The notes beneath the pieces were generated by a model. The model searched no databases. It was not told where the DNA came from and saw only the letters and a program-made list of their open reading frames with translations. A program made the position numbers and the translations under genes. Below, one piece after another: positions 10,521 to 22,890 of a DNA stretch of 64,000 bases. Origin of the DNA: Cryptomeria japonica (taxonomy: Eukaryota > Streptophyta > Pinopsida > Cupressales > Cupressaceae); contig NC_081406.1 in the NCBI RefSeq assembly GCF_030272615.1, positions 234,897,922 through 234,961,921 on the forward strand. Reading direction: 5' to 3'. The stretch's first letter is position 1. Each line of letters starts with the position of its first letter.

Positions 10521-11990
10521 ACATGAAATCCGATCACAGATTGACCTCGAGAAAGAAACAGCTGGATCATAAATGTGTCAATAGATTTCAAGGCTAGAAA
10601 ATAGGGTTAGGTTTGCTACTTTTGGCAAGCATGTTTTGTATAAATAAAAAATACGCGATGATTTGTCCCCTCAAAGTAGGTGAATGATCCTAGGCAGATT
10701 GGATCGAATTGGATATAGTTTTCGTCGAAGGAGAAAAACCCTAACTTCCCTAAGTTTGAATTAGTTTTTGGCGGGAAGCCTCAAGTTTAAAGATGTTGAC
10801 CTGAGCCGGATATGAAATGATGCTAGAGAGTGAAAGTGAGTGAGAAAATTTTGTTTGAGTGAGAAAATAAAAAAATCTGAAGTGTCTGTGTACCAGTGAT
10901 AAGGAACAAGAAAAATAGTGTAAAGAACAAATTGACATAGTAAGTGAAGAACATAGAGATGTCAAAACCGACAAAAACAAAACCTAGAAAAGTGTGGTCA
11001 AGTGTGAATTAAATCCAGTAGTCAAAGGGAGAGAAGTTTTAGCAATGTAAGAATGTGCATAAAGGCATTGTTGTAGGATGTGTAGAGTTTTCACAGACTG
11101 GCAATATTGAAACCAGTAGTGCAAAGTATTGAAGGGTTGCAAAATTTCATTTGCAATAGGAAATTTATCTATGTATTTGAATCTTCATATTGTTTTCACT
11201 AAATAGCTTATTAGTGTAGGGGTTGTAGCTCCTTTAGGTTGCTTCCTATAAATTGATCAGGGGTTGGTGGTCCTTTGAGTCGGCGCTCATAAATCAGGGG
11301 TTGATGCTCCTTGGGTTGGTGCCATAAAATTGCAATTAGATCTTTTGAATTGTGAGGTTGGATTGGAGCAGAAGATATCCAATAGCTATTCTCACCGAGG
11401 TTTTTCCCACATTGGGTTTTCCTCGTATATCTAGTGTTATGTGATGCATTATTGTGTATGTGTTATATTTATTTTATAAAAACTCATTTTTTTAATTAAT
11501 TATCATAGAAACTATTAAGGATAGTTCACAAAGCTCATTTTTGCTCATTCAAGCATCCACATTACAAACTTATTACAAATACCAGCTCCTTTCGAGAAAA
11601 ATTATTACAAATACTAGCTCCTTTCGAGCACAAATACAAGCTCCTTTTGAGCACCAAAATAGAAACAAAAATTGGAAGACCAAGGGTCACAACATAGAAA
11701 TCCACTTTAAATAATGTGAGAAATACAACCAATGAAAGACCAAGAGTCACAACTTAGAATTCCACAAAGATGTCCCTCATGGGAGTTGAGCTTGGGTCTC
11801 CACATTGAGAATATGCTTTAACCAACCAAGCTCAACCCCGTAGACTTATAGAAAATCCTTTTACACACTTAGTTTGCATTATTTGGTTAACTGGTCAACA
11901 CTCTATTTGTTTTATATTATACCAGTAGATCCCTAATTAGGAAAGAAGTGTTTAAATCATAGACTCACCCCCCTCTCAGTGATCCATTAT
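10521..11990 (+). repeat. Degenerate copia-like LTR relic
   Basis: Non-coding. The part from about 11190 to 11470 has phrases typical of copia LTR U5 (a run of GGGGTTG..GCTCCTT units, then GAGGTTTTTCCCACATTGGG at about 11397-11416). A second part at about 11880-11975 ends in CACCCCCCTCTCAG, as the other copia LTRs do. About 370 bp between them (11500-11875) does not fit and looks like a later insertion. No confident TG start was located; 10521-11190 shows no recognisable feature beyond possible LTR U3. Confidence 0.45.
11560..11660. repeat. Short direct repeats CAGCTCCTTTCGAG-like
   Basis: Three imperfect copies of a unit of about 30 bp containing TACAAATAC(C/T)AGCTCCTTTCGAG lie head to tail inside the block that interrupts the LTR relic. 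They may be the remains of a small inserted element; no terminal inverted repeats were recognised. Confidence 0.45.
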
Positions 11991-12116
11991 GTCTAAGACT
12001 ATGGTGATCGGTTACAGGGTTTATCATTCAAGCCGAACAAACAGTATTCCTGGAGCTACGATTCACACAACTTACCGGATGTTAAAAGATAATGCAGAAT
12101 ATGATCTTCTGAAGCC

Positions 12117-14450
12117 TTGAGAACCCAATTGATATTAAATCTAAAATCTATTAAGAAGGATAAAAGGCAGAAATTTAAATTTGGGCAGCTGATCATAGGT
12201 TTGTTTTTCTACTTTCATAACTCCTTTCTTGGTATCAGTGATATACAATGGTCAAAAGATACACCGGCAATGTTGCAAATCAAGAAAAACATCATGATGA
12301 TCGGTAATGAATTTGATAAGGTCATGTAGGGATACTTTAAATATTTTTAGAAGAAGATGCATGAAAGAGAAAGAATACTAGAACAGGTTGTTAAAAGGTA
12401 TGAGGATACTATCTATTTCATGGTAAATACTAACACTTGTTAGATGGAGGCAATTGACCCTAGGACATCATGGGTGATGTCGATGGGTTATGAAGTTGAA
12501 GCAAATCATTTGGTTTCCTAAGCTAATCATTTGTTATCACAACTGATAGATTCCAATGCTACAAGGTTTGGGACTTATAAGGAGAAATCACTAGAAGTTC
12601 ATTTTGAGCCTGCCAAACCGATCATTGCTAAGAAGGTAAGAAAAGAGGTGTAATAATTTGTTGTTTCACAAGGATTTACTAAAGAGGCGATTGCTGAGGC
12701 TAGAGCTAAATTTGAAGAAAAGAAGGCTATTGAATCATCTAGTGACCCAGCTAGTACCAGTACTGGTAGACAAGAAAGAAGCAAAACTACTAAGGAGAAA
12801 CCTTCTAAAATTAAATTCAAGAGACAGGGGAAATAAATCAAGGCCCCTGTAGCTAAAGAACTGGTAGTCAATGGTAAGAGGAAGAAAGAGAAAGAAAAAA
12901 GAACTATAGATGAAGAGGAAACAAATCTGAAGGTGAGAAGAAAGCACTTCGAGCCAGTGGAAAGACGTCTAAGGTTGTTGGAGCTTCTACTATGAAATCA
13001 ATTAAGAAACCAATAACTAAACTTACTCTCTTTGAAGATATATTGTATCACATTAAGAAGTATGGTATTATGGTTAATGTAAATAAACTTTATGATAAGT
13101 TTGTCAAGATGAACAAATGCAATTGTTTTGTCAATAAATAAGTTCAGTAAATCTCCGATTGAGTTGCAAGGGCTAAATTCGAAACTCTTTGTATAATAAA
13201 TTAGAAGCAAGATGCTAGACAACAATAAAACAAGATAGGGAAATAATTGAATTTGTTCATGTAAGTTTACAACTAGAAGCCTCAAAGGAGGAGTTGCAAA
13301 ATATTCTTTTGAATTCAAAATCATGTTTTAGATCAAAGAAAACGCTTACAAGACTTATTGTTCAACAATCCCAGTTGGTACAAGATGAGATAGAATAAAT
13401 TTTGAAGAATTTTTTAGGACTTATTCCTAAAGAAGAGGAACCAAAGATATTAAAGGGAGAAGATATCCTTGACAATGTGAATCTTGATGAAATCATACTA
13501 GATGAGATTATTTTTTATACAAGCAATAAGGTAGATCCAATCATTATTCTTGATGAAGATAATGTATTATTGAGAGATACAACAACTAGTATAGGTGAAG
13601 AGAGTAAAGAAGCAGAAAACAAAGATGAAGAAATGATAGATCAATCAATGAACGAGCAAACAAAAAATGCATAGTTTACTGAGCAACCGAACAAGACTGA
13701 AACACAAGAGTCATCGGTGAACACACAAATAGATGATGTGTAGACCAATGCACCACTAGTAAAGGATAATTAAAAGGAAAAGGAGAAGATTGAAGAGAAA
13801 GAAGAAGAGAAGAAAGAAGAAGAAAAGGTAAAACTAGAGGTACATGAGCAAAAAGTGATACCCCGGTCACTCTCATCTAAGAAAATTGTTGATTATGATG
13901 ATGAGGAGGATGAAACTGTTAGCATATAATGACCCATAAGCATGGATATGCTAATTCCAACTAAGCTAATGGATATTGCATCTTCTATGCAATCTAGAGC
14001 ACAAAAGAAAATAATGAACGCTCAGAGAAAAGAAGCACAAACTATTCAAAGTATTGTTGAAATTTTGTCTAGTATATTATCGGGGATTGATATAAACAGT
14101 CTTCCTACATTGATTGACAAACTAGAGAAACTTGTCACAGTTGCAGGTGAGCAGATCACGAGCTTGAAAGAAGCCACAATCAAGAATATTGAGAAGGAAT
14201 ATGAGAAGAGAAGGATTACAATTTTGATCAAGGAAATTGACAGGAACAAGGTTGGTCTTAGTGATAATATGGAAGAGATAAAAGATGCACTAAAGACTGG
14301 AGGTAAAGTACTATCTACAATTTGTAACTTTTAATTTTTTCTTGATGATATAGAGAAGAAGATCAAGGCTGAGGAACAAGCAATAAAGGTTATGAGTGAA
14401 TCATTTGATCCCTTAAATGATTCAGCTACAATTTTTGGTTATTCTATGGT
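12117..14450 (+). pseudogene. Unclassified accessory ORF, charged and coiled-coil (broken)
   Basis: I do not recognise a named family. The decayed reading frame shows, in order: an N-terminal part with a hydrophobic stretch KFGQLIIGLFFYFHNSFLGI (about 12177-12236); a middle part with MEAIDPRTSW; Lys/Arg/Glu-rich sequence (12690-12950); an acidic segment (13402-13674); a Lys/Glu-rich linker (13765-13870); and a C-terminal helical segment of 130 residues (13942-14334) rich in heptad-like Leu/Ile, probably a coiled coil. It has at least ten stops and two or more frameshifts. It follows an LTR-like relic on the same strand, so an accessory ORF of a non-autonomous copia-like element is the best guess. 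It is cut at 14461 by the next element. Confidence 0.4.
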
Positions 14451-14461
14451 AAGTGTACCAT

Positions 14462-17400
14462 TGGGACTCATTAAAATTGAGTCAATATTAGAGGCCCATT
14501 TCAAAAAATTTCCTCTGCATGTCAGAAAAGTACCTAAATGAGTCAGTTTGAATGGCCTAGTTGGAGAGGGGGTAAAGTGGAGCCAGTTGATTTTCAAGGG
14601 GTAAGGCTTGGAAAACTTGTTACACACCTTTCATTTGGCCTATTTAGTGATGTGCAACTTTCAAAATTCAGTTCGGATAAGTTTGTAAGGTACCCATTTC
14701 AAGGCATGAGCTGAAAGTGCATTTTAGGCACAAATGCAGATTTTATTGAGTAGCCTAGTTTGAGTGTTTGTATCTTTTGTCCAATTGGTTGTCATGGGGA
14801 AATTAAAAATGGATTCAATTGTATGCATAAATTTGAATTATCTTGCAAAATTTCAAGTTCTAACGAATCCATTTGCTCGGTTTTTGAAGATCAATCCGTT
14901 TGCAGTTTGTGTGTTTTGGCAAGTCCCTGTTTCGACAGCTAGTCGGAGCCCTGTTTTGCACAAGTGTAAAAGTTACCTTAGTGAGTGTCATGCCAAAATG
15001 TTTTTTCCAGGTTAATTCTGGTATAAATGAAAAGCTATTTTTTAAATTTAAAGCCTCTGCCAATCCGTTTGATTGGTTTTCAAAAGGGTTCATTTAGCCA
15101 TCGTTTTTAGTGATCTGTACTTTCAGTGCTATATCAGTTAAAGTAGCCATTTTCATGAGTGCACCATTTGCATCCTATCAGTCTTGTGATCAAACTGAGA
15201 ATTCTAAGTTTTAATATGTACTTCAAGGTACCTATGTTTCAAATTTGAGTGCCTACAGAGGTCATTTGATATTTTTGAGAAGGGCATCATGTGTTGCCAG
15301 AACATTGACTTCACCAGGTCCGTAGTGTCGACAAAGCAAGTTTGTCATTTTCGCCTATTAATATTTCTTTGCTCGGGACTCTTCTTGAGAAACCATTTGG
15401 TAGTGTTCATGCTTGTATATCAGAGTACACGCCTGTAAATTTGCGAGGTCCAGAAAGGTGTTTTGACCGGCTTGAAAAATACGTCTTCGCAATTAAATGC
15501 GAAAATGTGGTGCAAGTGCCTGAAAGTTATAAAATGCAGATTAATGATCCGAAAATGACGCTGATTGTTTCCAAAGGTATGTTTGAGGTCCGTGAGTCAT
15601 TTCAGAGGTCAATTGCACGAAAACGAGATTTTTTTTAGTCGGACCCACTTTGGGGCCCGACCTGGCTCATGCCTATGCAGTGTTATTTTATTGGCGACTT
15701 GGCCCTATGAGCATTTCTAGAGTAATGTTGACATCCATAGTTGGAGTTGAATACTTGTATGTTTCCCACCAGAGGATAGCACAAAATGAAAATGCCTCTT
15801 GTGGTCAAAACAACCAAGGCATTTTGCATGCCAAATGTGAGCAAACACCTAATGAAGAAATTGAAATTTCCAAAGGAATTATAATAAGCGAAGCATCAAG
15901 TTCAACCTCCTTAGATGAAAATTGGGAGGCCGTAGTTGATCAATCTCTGATGCAATCAAGTTCTTCACAAATCATTGTGGAGCAAGGAAGGGGAGCTTTT
16001 CACTTATGGACAATGTTCTCTTTATAGTGATGGAACAAGTAAATGCCAACACAAGACTTCACTGGATGTGGTGTTTAAAGGAGCTTGCAGAGGAGTCAAA
16101 GCAAATATAAATAAACTGTAGTAGCTTCCTCCCTCACGTGCCCCCACAAGACTTCACTGGACGTGGTGTTTGAAATGGATGCATGAGACTCCAGGCTTCT
16201 ACATGGTATGGAAGTGCACTCCAACAATATATCCCTCTGCATGGCATGGAAATGAAGTGCAAAAATCCAAGCTAATGCAATTATCATATAAACATTAATC
16301 TTCATCCTTTACGTCGTGGTTGGGGGATGGGTTTTATGCAGTATGCACATCAAATTAAAACCTTGGCAGTCCCCTTTGCATGGATTTTTTTGGAGAGTTA
16401 AAGCAAATGCCAATGTCCCCTACGTGGTGGATAGGGAACAATAGGCAATGTGGAGTTTGGAAGGCAGGTTGAAAACTTAAGCAAGTGCTAGCATCGTATC
16501 CTCCTCCCTCTGCGTGGCTCTTCAACATTTAGAATCTTCAACAAAACCTTTGGTAGTGGTCCTTCCCTCTCCTTGCGTGGTGAGTATAAGAAAGGTTCAA
16601 ACAAAGATTTTAATGAAGACACCATGTGTTTTGGCTGGCTTGTTGAAAAGGCATGGCAATTTTCAGAATGCACGTTACTAAGTCAAAATGTCACCCTATG
16701 TAATAGCTGGGAAGGCATTTGTTGTTTAATAAAGACCTTCAACAAACTACATTTGGTAGGCATAGTGCCAATTGCATTGCCATCATCATCTTTTCATTCT
16801 GCGTGAATGATGGAGAGGGCAGCATTGAAATCTTGAATTAAGTGCAAACATTTGAAATCAATCCCTCTTCTCACGTATGGCATGGGCCACGATTTAGCTT
16901 CTCTTATGTAAATCAATTTCTTCATCCTGTGGGGTCTCTCCTTGTTCTCCCTCTGCATGGAATATGAAACAAATAACAGAGTCACGTGGTGTGTTGAGCA
17001 GGACATCATCGAACCCCCAAGCAATGCATTTGGCAGTTGCTGAGAAAACCTTCAAAACGTGCAATTCCAAGCATAGAGCCTTAATCCCACATTGGCTGGG
17101 AGATGTCCATTTTTGATATCTATAACTAAATGTCCACCCAAGTATAATGTCAAAGCCTCAAGGCTTTTGACGGACGGTACTCGTTGGGCGCCCAAGGAGG
17201 ACCCCACGCGCATGGGTGCGCATCCCAAGGAAACCAGGAAGTGAGAGATGGCGACAGGTGGACCCCACATAGGCACGCTTCTTGAGGCAGACAAGCAATA
17301 TTTTGTAGAGAAAGGCCGACTTAACCAATGAGCAGGTTTCGAAAGGATTGATGAATGGCATGACTTTGCGAAGGCAAGATGCATGAAGGATAAGGGCTGC

Positions 17401-18887
17401 GAAATGGTGAAAAGCCCAGGGCAAAAATGCAGGAGTTAAAGATCGTGCAAGTCCGAGATGATCGATGGTGCACGTGGTTTCGTGAGGCGAAGTTGCACGC
17501 TGATTACCATGTGCGAAATGGTGAAAGCCAGGTAGCGCACAGGTGGCAGGTCTAGTCAGAGGTCCAGCATGCAGGTCCCGTCCCAATGGTGCCTAGGTGG
17601 TGATGATGTGGTGTAGAGGTTGCACTGAGGTGGCTGACAAGCAAAGTGTGCACGTGGCGGTGATGAGATGTCATTCGAGGTGGCGCCCAGTGGATCCCAT
17701 TGACCAATCAGGTACCAACACATGGCAGGGCATCAAAGCACAAAAGAGCCAAAAATCAAAATTAAAATCAGTTTATTATATAGTGCAGACTATATAAAAA
17801 AAATGAAAAATTTAAATGATGTGCAGACATGAGGAATTAATTCACTCAGGGCTCAATGTTTGGCCAAAATATGAAGTATTATATGTTTCTGGAAAGCTCT
17901 CAGAGTGAGGAATCCAATTATGTAGTCAATTTTGACAAAGATCAGATATTTTGAGAGTAGTTTGGATGGGAATGAAATTCAATTAGAAAGAGGGACACTT
18001 GGCTTGTTCTGATGAAACCTAATTTGTTCCCTCTTCCTTCTTATTCTAATTTTCTTCTCATTTGTAAGGGTTCCAGAAATTTGAAAAAATGCTCTAGATT
18101 TGATGGCTTCCATTTCTGAGTAATAGAGTTCTTTCTTGCTGTAGATGTTTTGTTGCAGGTTCTTGTGTATGTAAGGCATACACAAATTCACATAGAATTC
18201 CTCTCTAGATGTATTTCTTGTTGTTACAAATTGAAGGCCTTAAGGAGGTTTGAAGTTTGTCAATTTCAAGGAGGTTGTAGTAATTGTTGCAAGTATTCTT
18301 CAAGGAGGAATTTAAATTCTATAATACATCATAGATAATGGGATATACATTTTTGCAGATTTGATGGTTTTGTGAATGAGCTGGGTAATGCATTTTTGTA
18401 AGACATTAATGCAGGGATATTAATAATGAAGATGGGTTTGCAGTATATGCTATCATTTACAGTTTGATATATGACTCTGTTTCCCTTAGATAAGGCACTG
18501 GTCTCACAAGTTTTGGGGATGTTCTCAAAGCAATATACAAATTAAAAGATAAATCTATTTCCCTTTATGTTTAGGGGTTTGTGTTCCATTCTTTCCAAGC
18601 TCTATTTCATCTTATTGTTTGTATAGATCTAGCCAATCTGTAGTGTTTCCTAACCTGTTGAGCTTGTGAAATGATCTATCTGCTTATAGTTGATGCAATT
18701 GTGTGTTTGTAATTGTTGTATTCAAAGCATCAAAGGGTGTCCCCCCCAGGTCTAGCAGAACCTGAAGTGCAGGAGGATGAATTAGGGTCCTATGTTATGT
18801 TGTCCAAGCCCTGATGTGTTTTGTAGACTGAAATTAGCCATTTCATAGAAGGATTGCAGACATTCTTGGGTTATCACTTTTGGTGAA
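14462..18887 (+). repeat. 5' LTR of the TR-GAG-like element
   Basis: The first 2953 bp (14462-17414) are repeated at 23620-26546, both starting ATTGGGACTCATTAAAATTG and both diverging right after GAAATGGTGAAAAG. The part to the right of 17414 is assigned to the LTR because it holds CCAAT and TATA boxes, then a stretch ending about ten bases before a PBS. That gives an LTR of about 4.4 kb with a U3 of about 3.3 kb, very long but within the range of Tat/Ogre-type elements. ORFs inside (such as 15342-15638) are not conserved between the copies and are not genes. Confidence 0.6.
17702..17799 (+). promoter_or_regulatory. Putative LTR promoter (CCAAT and TATA)
   Basis: GACCAATCAGG (about 17702-17712) is followed about 80 bp later by TATATAAAA (17791-17799), the expected spacing of a plant CCAAT/TATA promoter. 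It sits where the U3/R border of the long LTR would be. Transcription would start near 17825-17835. Confidence 0.5.
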
Positions 18888-18897
18888 CAACAAAAAA

Positions 18898-18915
18898 TGG
18901 TGACTCAACTGGGGA
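18898..18915 (+). other. Primer binding site of the TR-GAG-like element
   Basis: TGGTGACTCAACTGGGGA, close to the TGGCGACTC..CTGGGGA type of PBS that I associate with arginine tRNA priming in Tat/Ogre gypsy elements. It lies just right of the proposed LTR end and about 780 bp before the gag ORF. Confidence 0.55.
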
Positions 18916-19680
18916 ATTAATGGATTTGAATATTTGATTGATGAGGTCAGAAGTTGAATGTATCCTTCGTTCTATCAATTTCATATCCAGCCAGTCTGTC
19001 CATTGTGTATGCACAGAGTGTGAAAGTGATTTTATGAGTTAGAAAGTGTTCCTTATTCTGGATCTACAAGTATCCATGAGTTTCATGTCATATTTGATGA
19101 AAGAGTAACAATAAGTTTATTGTTGAAAGTTGTAAGAAGTTCTTGCGGCTGTATGCAAACTTTTCCCCAATTCCTTATTGGGTGGCGACTCTGTGGTTCA
19201 GACCAGTGTTAAATAGCCTAGAAGAGTGTTTATTGCAGCAAGATTGAAAGTAAACAGAGAATTAATTAAGTGTTGAATGGTATCCTGCTATTTAAAATGT
19301 CCTCTATGCAAGAGGTGGCGACTCTGAGGTAAAAGATAGTGCTAAAATGTGAAGTAAATCTTCAGATCCACAATTTTTACAACTGCAAATATCCAAGTCT
19401 TTTTTAGATGTTTCAAATGCAAAGATGTTTGTTCTGAAATTTTGAATGTGTAATGTTGTTTTCCCATTTAGTGAACAACACTAGTCTAGAGGGAAAGAGG
19501 AATCACAAAAAATTAATTTGCATATCTGTGTTGTTAAAATATCCAGTGTATATTATCTTCAATTATATGCAAATTTGGAGAGCTTTGTGTCAAGCAATGT
19601 TGTGAAATAGTTTCAGTATAAGGATACGTGCTTGAAGTTTTTATCCAAAGTTATATAATCATTTGTGGGAGTAGGAAGAA
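18916..19680 (+). other. TR-GAG-like element leader with two more PBS-like motifs
   Basis: Non-coding leader. It contains GGTGGCGACTCTG twice (core TGGCGACTCTG starting at 19183 and 19316), the same core as the PBS. No ORF of note. Confidence 0.5.
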
Positions 19681-21840
19681 ATGTGTAGTGAAGTTTTTCA
19701 CCCCCAATCTTATCCACATATGGCCATGCCTAGTGAAATGTCACAACCATGTAATAGAAAGAGTTTCAGTATGAATTATTATGCTGCTCTAAACTTTGAA
19801 GGTATTATGGGTTACCCAAATCCCATACCCACAGAAATTAGAAAGTATTTGCCAATTTTTAGTGGGAAGAAATCAGAATCAGCATGTCAACATGTTAAAA
19901 GATTTTTAGATTTGATAGGAGACTTTGAAATTTTCCAGGAAGATGTATGCATGAAGTTGTTTGTTCATTCATTGAAAGAGGATGCAAGGGATTAGTTCTC
20001 TTTTTTGCCAGTAGATTGTATTTCCTCATGGGAAGAATTAGTTTCTGATTTCATAGACCAATTTGATGAAAAGATGAGTGATTGTGATTTGCTGAAAGAA
20101 TTCACTTATATACAAATCAGGGAAGATGAATTGGTACCAACATTTAATATCAGGTTTTCACAAGCATTGTCTAAGATTTCCAGAAGGTATAAGTTTGAAG
20201 ATAAAGTATGTTTGGATGTTTATAAGAGTGCTTTTAGTAAGAAGATGGGTTTCCTATTGAGAAACAAAGAACCTAAGACTTTGTTCACAATTAGGGACAT
20301 TGAAAATAATTTGAAATTTGGGATAGCCAAGAGATTTATGTCTGTTGTTGTTCTGTGCCAAAGCACCTTCAATGGTGAAATACCATGTGAGACTCAGCAA
20401 ATCATTCTGTGTCTAGGTGCATCAAGCTCTGCAATTCTGAAAAGTTTTGTTGATGCATGTGTTTTAGATTTAAATGAGAGTCAAGAACCTTTGCTGTTAA
20501 TGCCGGTTGTCTCTCACCGTAATGATGGAATGATCAATGGGAAGTGTTGTGAAAATGTTGATACAGAGATAGATATATACAAGGGGTATGTACCATTTGA
20601 CTTGTATGCCAGTTATGCTGATTATGTGGCTACCAATTACCAAGTGAATCATGCATTTCTCCAGGATAATATTAATGCAAATAACGATGGTGATGACCAT
20701 CAATCTTTACATGCTGCTAATGTATTTGATGTTGAAATACCAAATACAGAGGGATTACTAAGTGTTGTTGTTTGTGCAAGTGAAAGTGTGCAATATGATG
20801 AAAATCATAATTATTTAGTGCAAACAATAGTTGATCCTCACTTAAACATTGATAATGTCAATTGTGTTGAGGATGAAGTTTCAGATTTCACTTCTTCTAA
20901 TCATGTTGATAATCTTTCTATTTTGAAAGTTATGCACAAAGTTAATTCAAAAATTTTCAAGGGTGCACATGATGGCAATGAAAATATAGCACACACAGAT
21001 GGACAAATTTATACGGAATCTCACATGGAATAGCAAGGTGCAATGCAAGTCTAGAAGATTGCAAAACTTAGGAAAGCTCTTGAGGTTGTGGACAAGAAGG
21101 TTCAAATGTTGGAGAACCTTCAAGTTGTTAATGAAGACCTTCTGCAATATGGTGAAGAGGATTCTCCAAAAAAGGACTATGAACTGAATGCTTGTACACT
21201 TGATGAACAACATGCTGATCTAATAGATGGCTTTATGACAGAAAATTTTAGTGAATGTGCTGAAAGTTCACCTGATGAAGTAAATGGCAGTGATGTTCAT
21301 TTTCATTCTTTGGCTGATGACGAGTGTTCTATTGGTGAAGAAGATCAGTTGTGGCAAGATAAGTATGATTATCTTGATTTTCAGAGTGATGGTCAAAGGA
21401 TGAAATCTTATGGATGTGAAACATGGAACACTGAGGATTGTTCCAGCCAAGTTTCATTTTCTTCTTTGTCTGATGAAGATGATTATGATGATAATGTGGA
21501 TGGTATCTTTAGCAATTTTACTAATGTTCTATTCAATGCTGATATAGATATAGACCAATCACTTCAGTGTCATAATGTTCATAAGGGGATTCTTCATTTT
21601 GTTTCTAACCCTTTGTATGAAGAAATAACTGATCAGCCAGATGTTGTAAATGATGAACCAGTCCATAATACTGATGAAATTCCAAACAGCAATAGCATGG
21701 GTTGTAAAAATTTATTTCATGATGAAGACAAGAGGCATGGGTTGTGTGGTGATTACTTAAAACCACAAATGAAAGTGTTTTAGGTGGATGTAAGCCTGAA
21801 AGGGAAAGAGTTAGCTGAGGGTTTGCTTCAGCTAGAGGTA
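19681..21840 (+). pseudogene. gag: Gag of the TR-GAG-like element with long acidic tail
   Basis: One frame is readable from ATG 19681 to about 21837 with stops at 19993-19995, 21031-21033 and one shortly after. N-terminal part: PIPTEIRKYLPIFSGKKSES, then the Retrotrans_gag core: FSFLPVDCISSWEELVSDFI (about 19996-20055), a FTYIQIREDELVPTFNIRF motif, and IRDIENNLKFG. The first stop replaces the Trp expected in the ARDW motif (TGG to TAG). After the gag core come about 450 residues rich in Asp, Glu, Asn and Ser with no zinc knuckle and no protease motif. I do not know the role of this tail. Without pol, the element would need another element's enzymes. Confidence 0.7.
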
Positions 21841-22890
21841 TGTGTTAGCAAATGAATTTGTCACTATGCTTTCTTTACCAATTTGCCCAATGGACAACAA
21901 CAAAACATTGCAACATTGGATAAACCATCATAGAGAAGGATGATTTTTCTCTGCTTTCAAAGAGGAGCAGCTCCCTCAAATGTTAATTTTATATTTCAAA
22001 ATAATCCCTCCTTTCGAAGAAATAAATAATTGTGACCAGAATAAAATATGAACATTTATTAATAGCACAAAGTCTATTAATAATTTTGGTATAATTAATA
22101 TGGAAAATGAAATAAATGCTTGTACAAAGAAACAAATAAATGAATATTTAGAGCACACAGTCTTTCAATATCCATAAAATCCTCCAATGAATAATTGCAA
22201 ATATTGATAAAACATAGTTTATCAATATTTCTCCAAATCGGTGATACAAAGGCCACTCTCTTTGATCAACACAAAGACTTTCAAAGATAAATTCATGGGA
22301 GAAAGCAATTATTCTTTTATCAAGCTTGTATTTCAACTATGAGTAAAAACAATAAACTTTGGTTACAAACCTCCTTTTTTTTCCGTAGAGGAGAGAATCC
22401 CTCAACAATAAAAATAATCCCCTTTTAAAGAATTCATCCATAACTAAAGTAGTTGGGTAACTACCCGTAACTTCCCTTTTACCCAACTTTCTTTTTCAAC
22501 AATTTTTCCTCCCAATTTTGATTTACCCACTTACATTTCTTTTTCACTTTCATTAAGATTTCTACATATTTATGTACAATAATTCTCCACATTACAATAA
22601 AAATTAATTCTTGAAAGAATTAATTTACATGAAAGGTAAAAATCTTTGACTGAATTTCACCTAATTTTCACTTGACATAATTTGATATTTAACTATTTTG
22701 CACAATATGATAATATTTAATTCTTAAAGAATTAAATATTAGTACAAAATAATTTATTAAACCCTTATTAAATGAAAGTATTAAAAATTTATGTCCATTT
22801 TTCATAATTAGCCAGTGAAAGGGCTACCTAAGATTTTTTTAAAAAAATCATAAGGTAACAGTATGCATTCTTTTCCATGAATGGGATGTT
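21838..22890 (+). other. AT-rich non-coding segment inside the gag region
   Basis: About 1 kb of AT-rich DNA with no supported coding sequence separates the acidic gag frame from a downstream open frame. The left edge carries a strong donor-like AGAG/GTATGT at 21838. The right edge has pyrimidine-rich sequence and several AG dinucleotides near 22892-22910. It could be an intron or an inserted element; no inverted terminal repeats or target duplication were recognised. Confidence 0.35.

Noticed and set aside
15342..17797. Many ORFs inside the long LTR (for example 15342-15638, 16794-17024, 17052-17384)
   Set aside because: The corresponding frames at 24449-26619 are broken or differ in length, with no family motif; they are better seen as chance ORFs in the LTR.
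22020..22860. MITE or other DNA transposon in the AT-rich gap
   Set aside because: No terminal inverted repeats or target duplication could be recognised by eye; left as intron or insertion.
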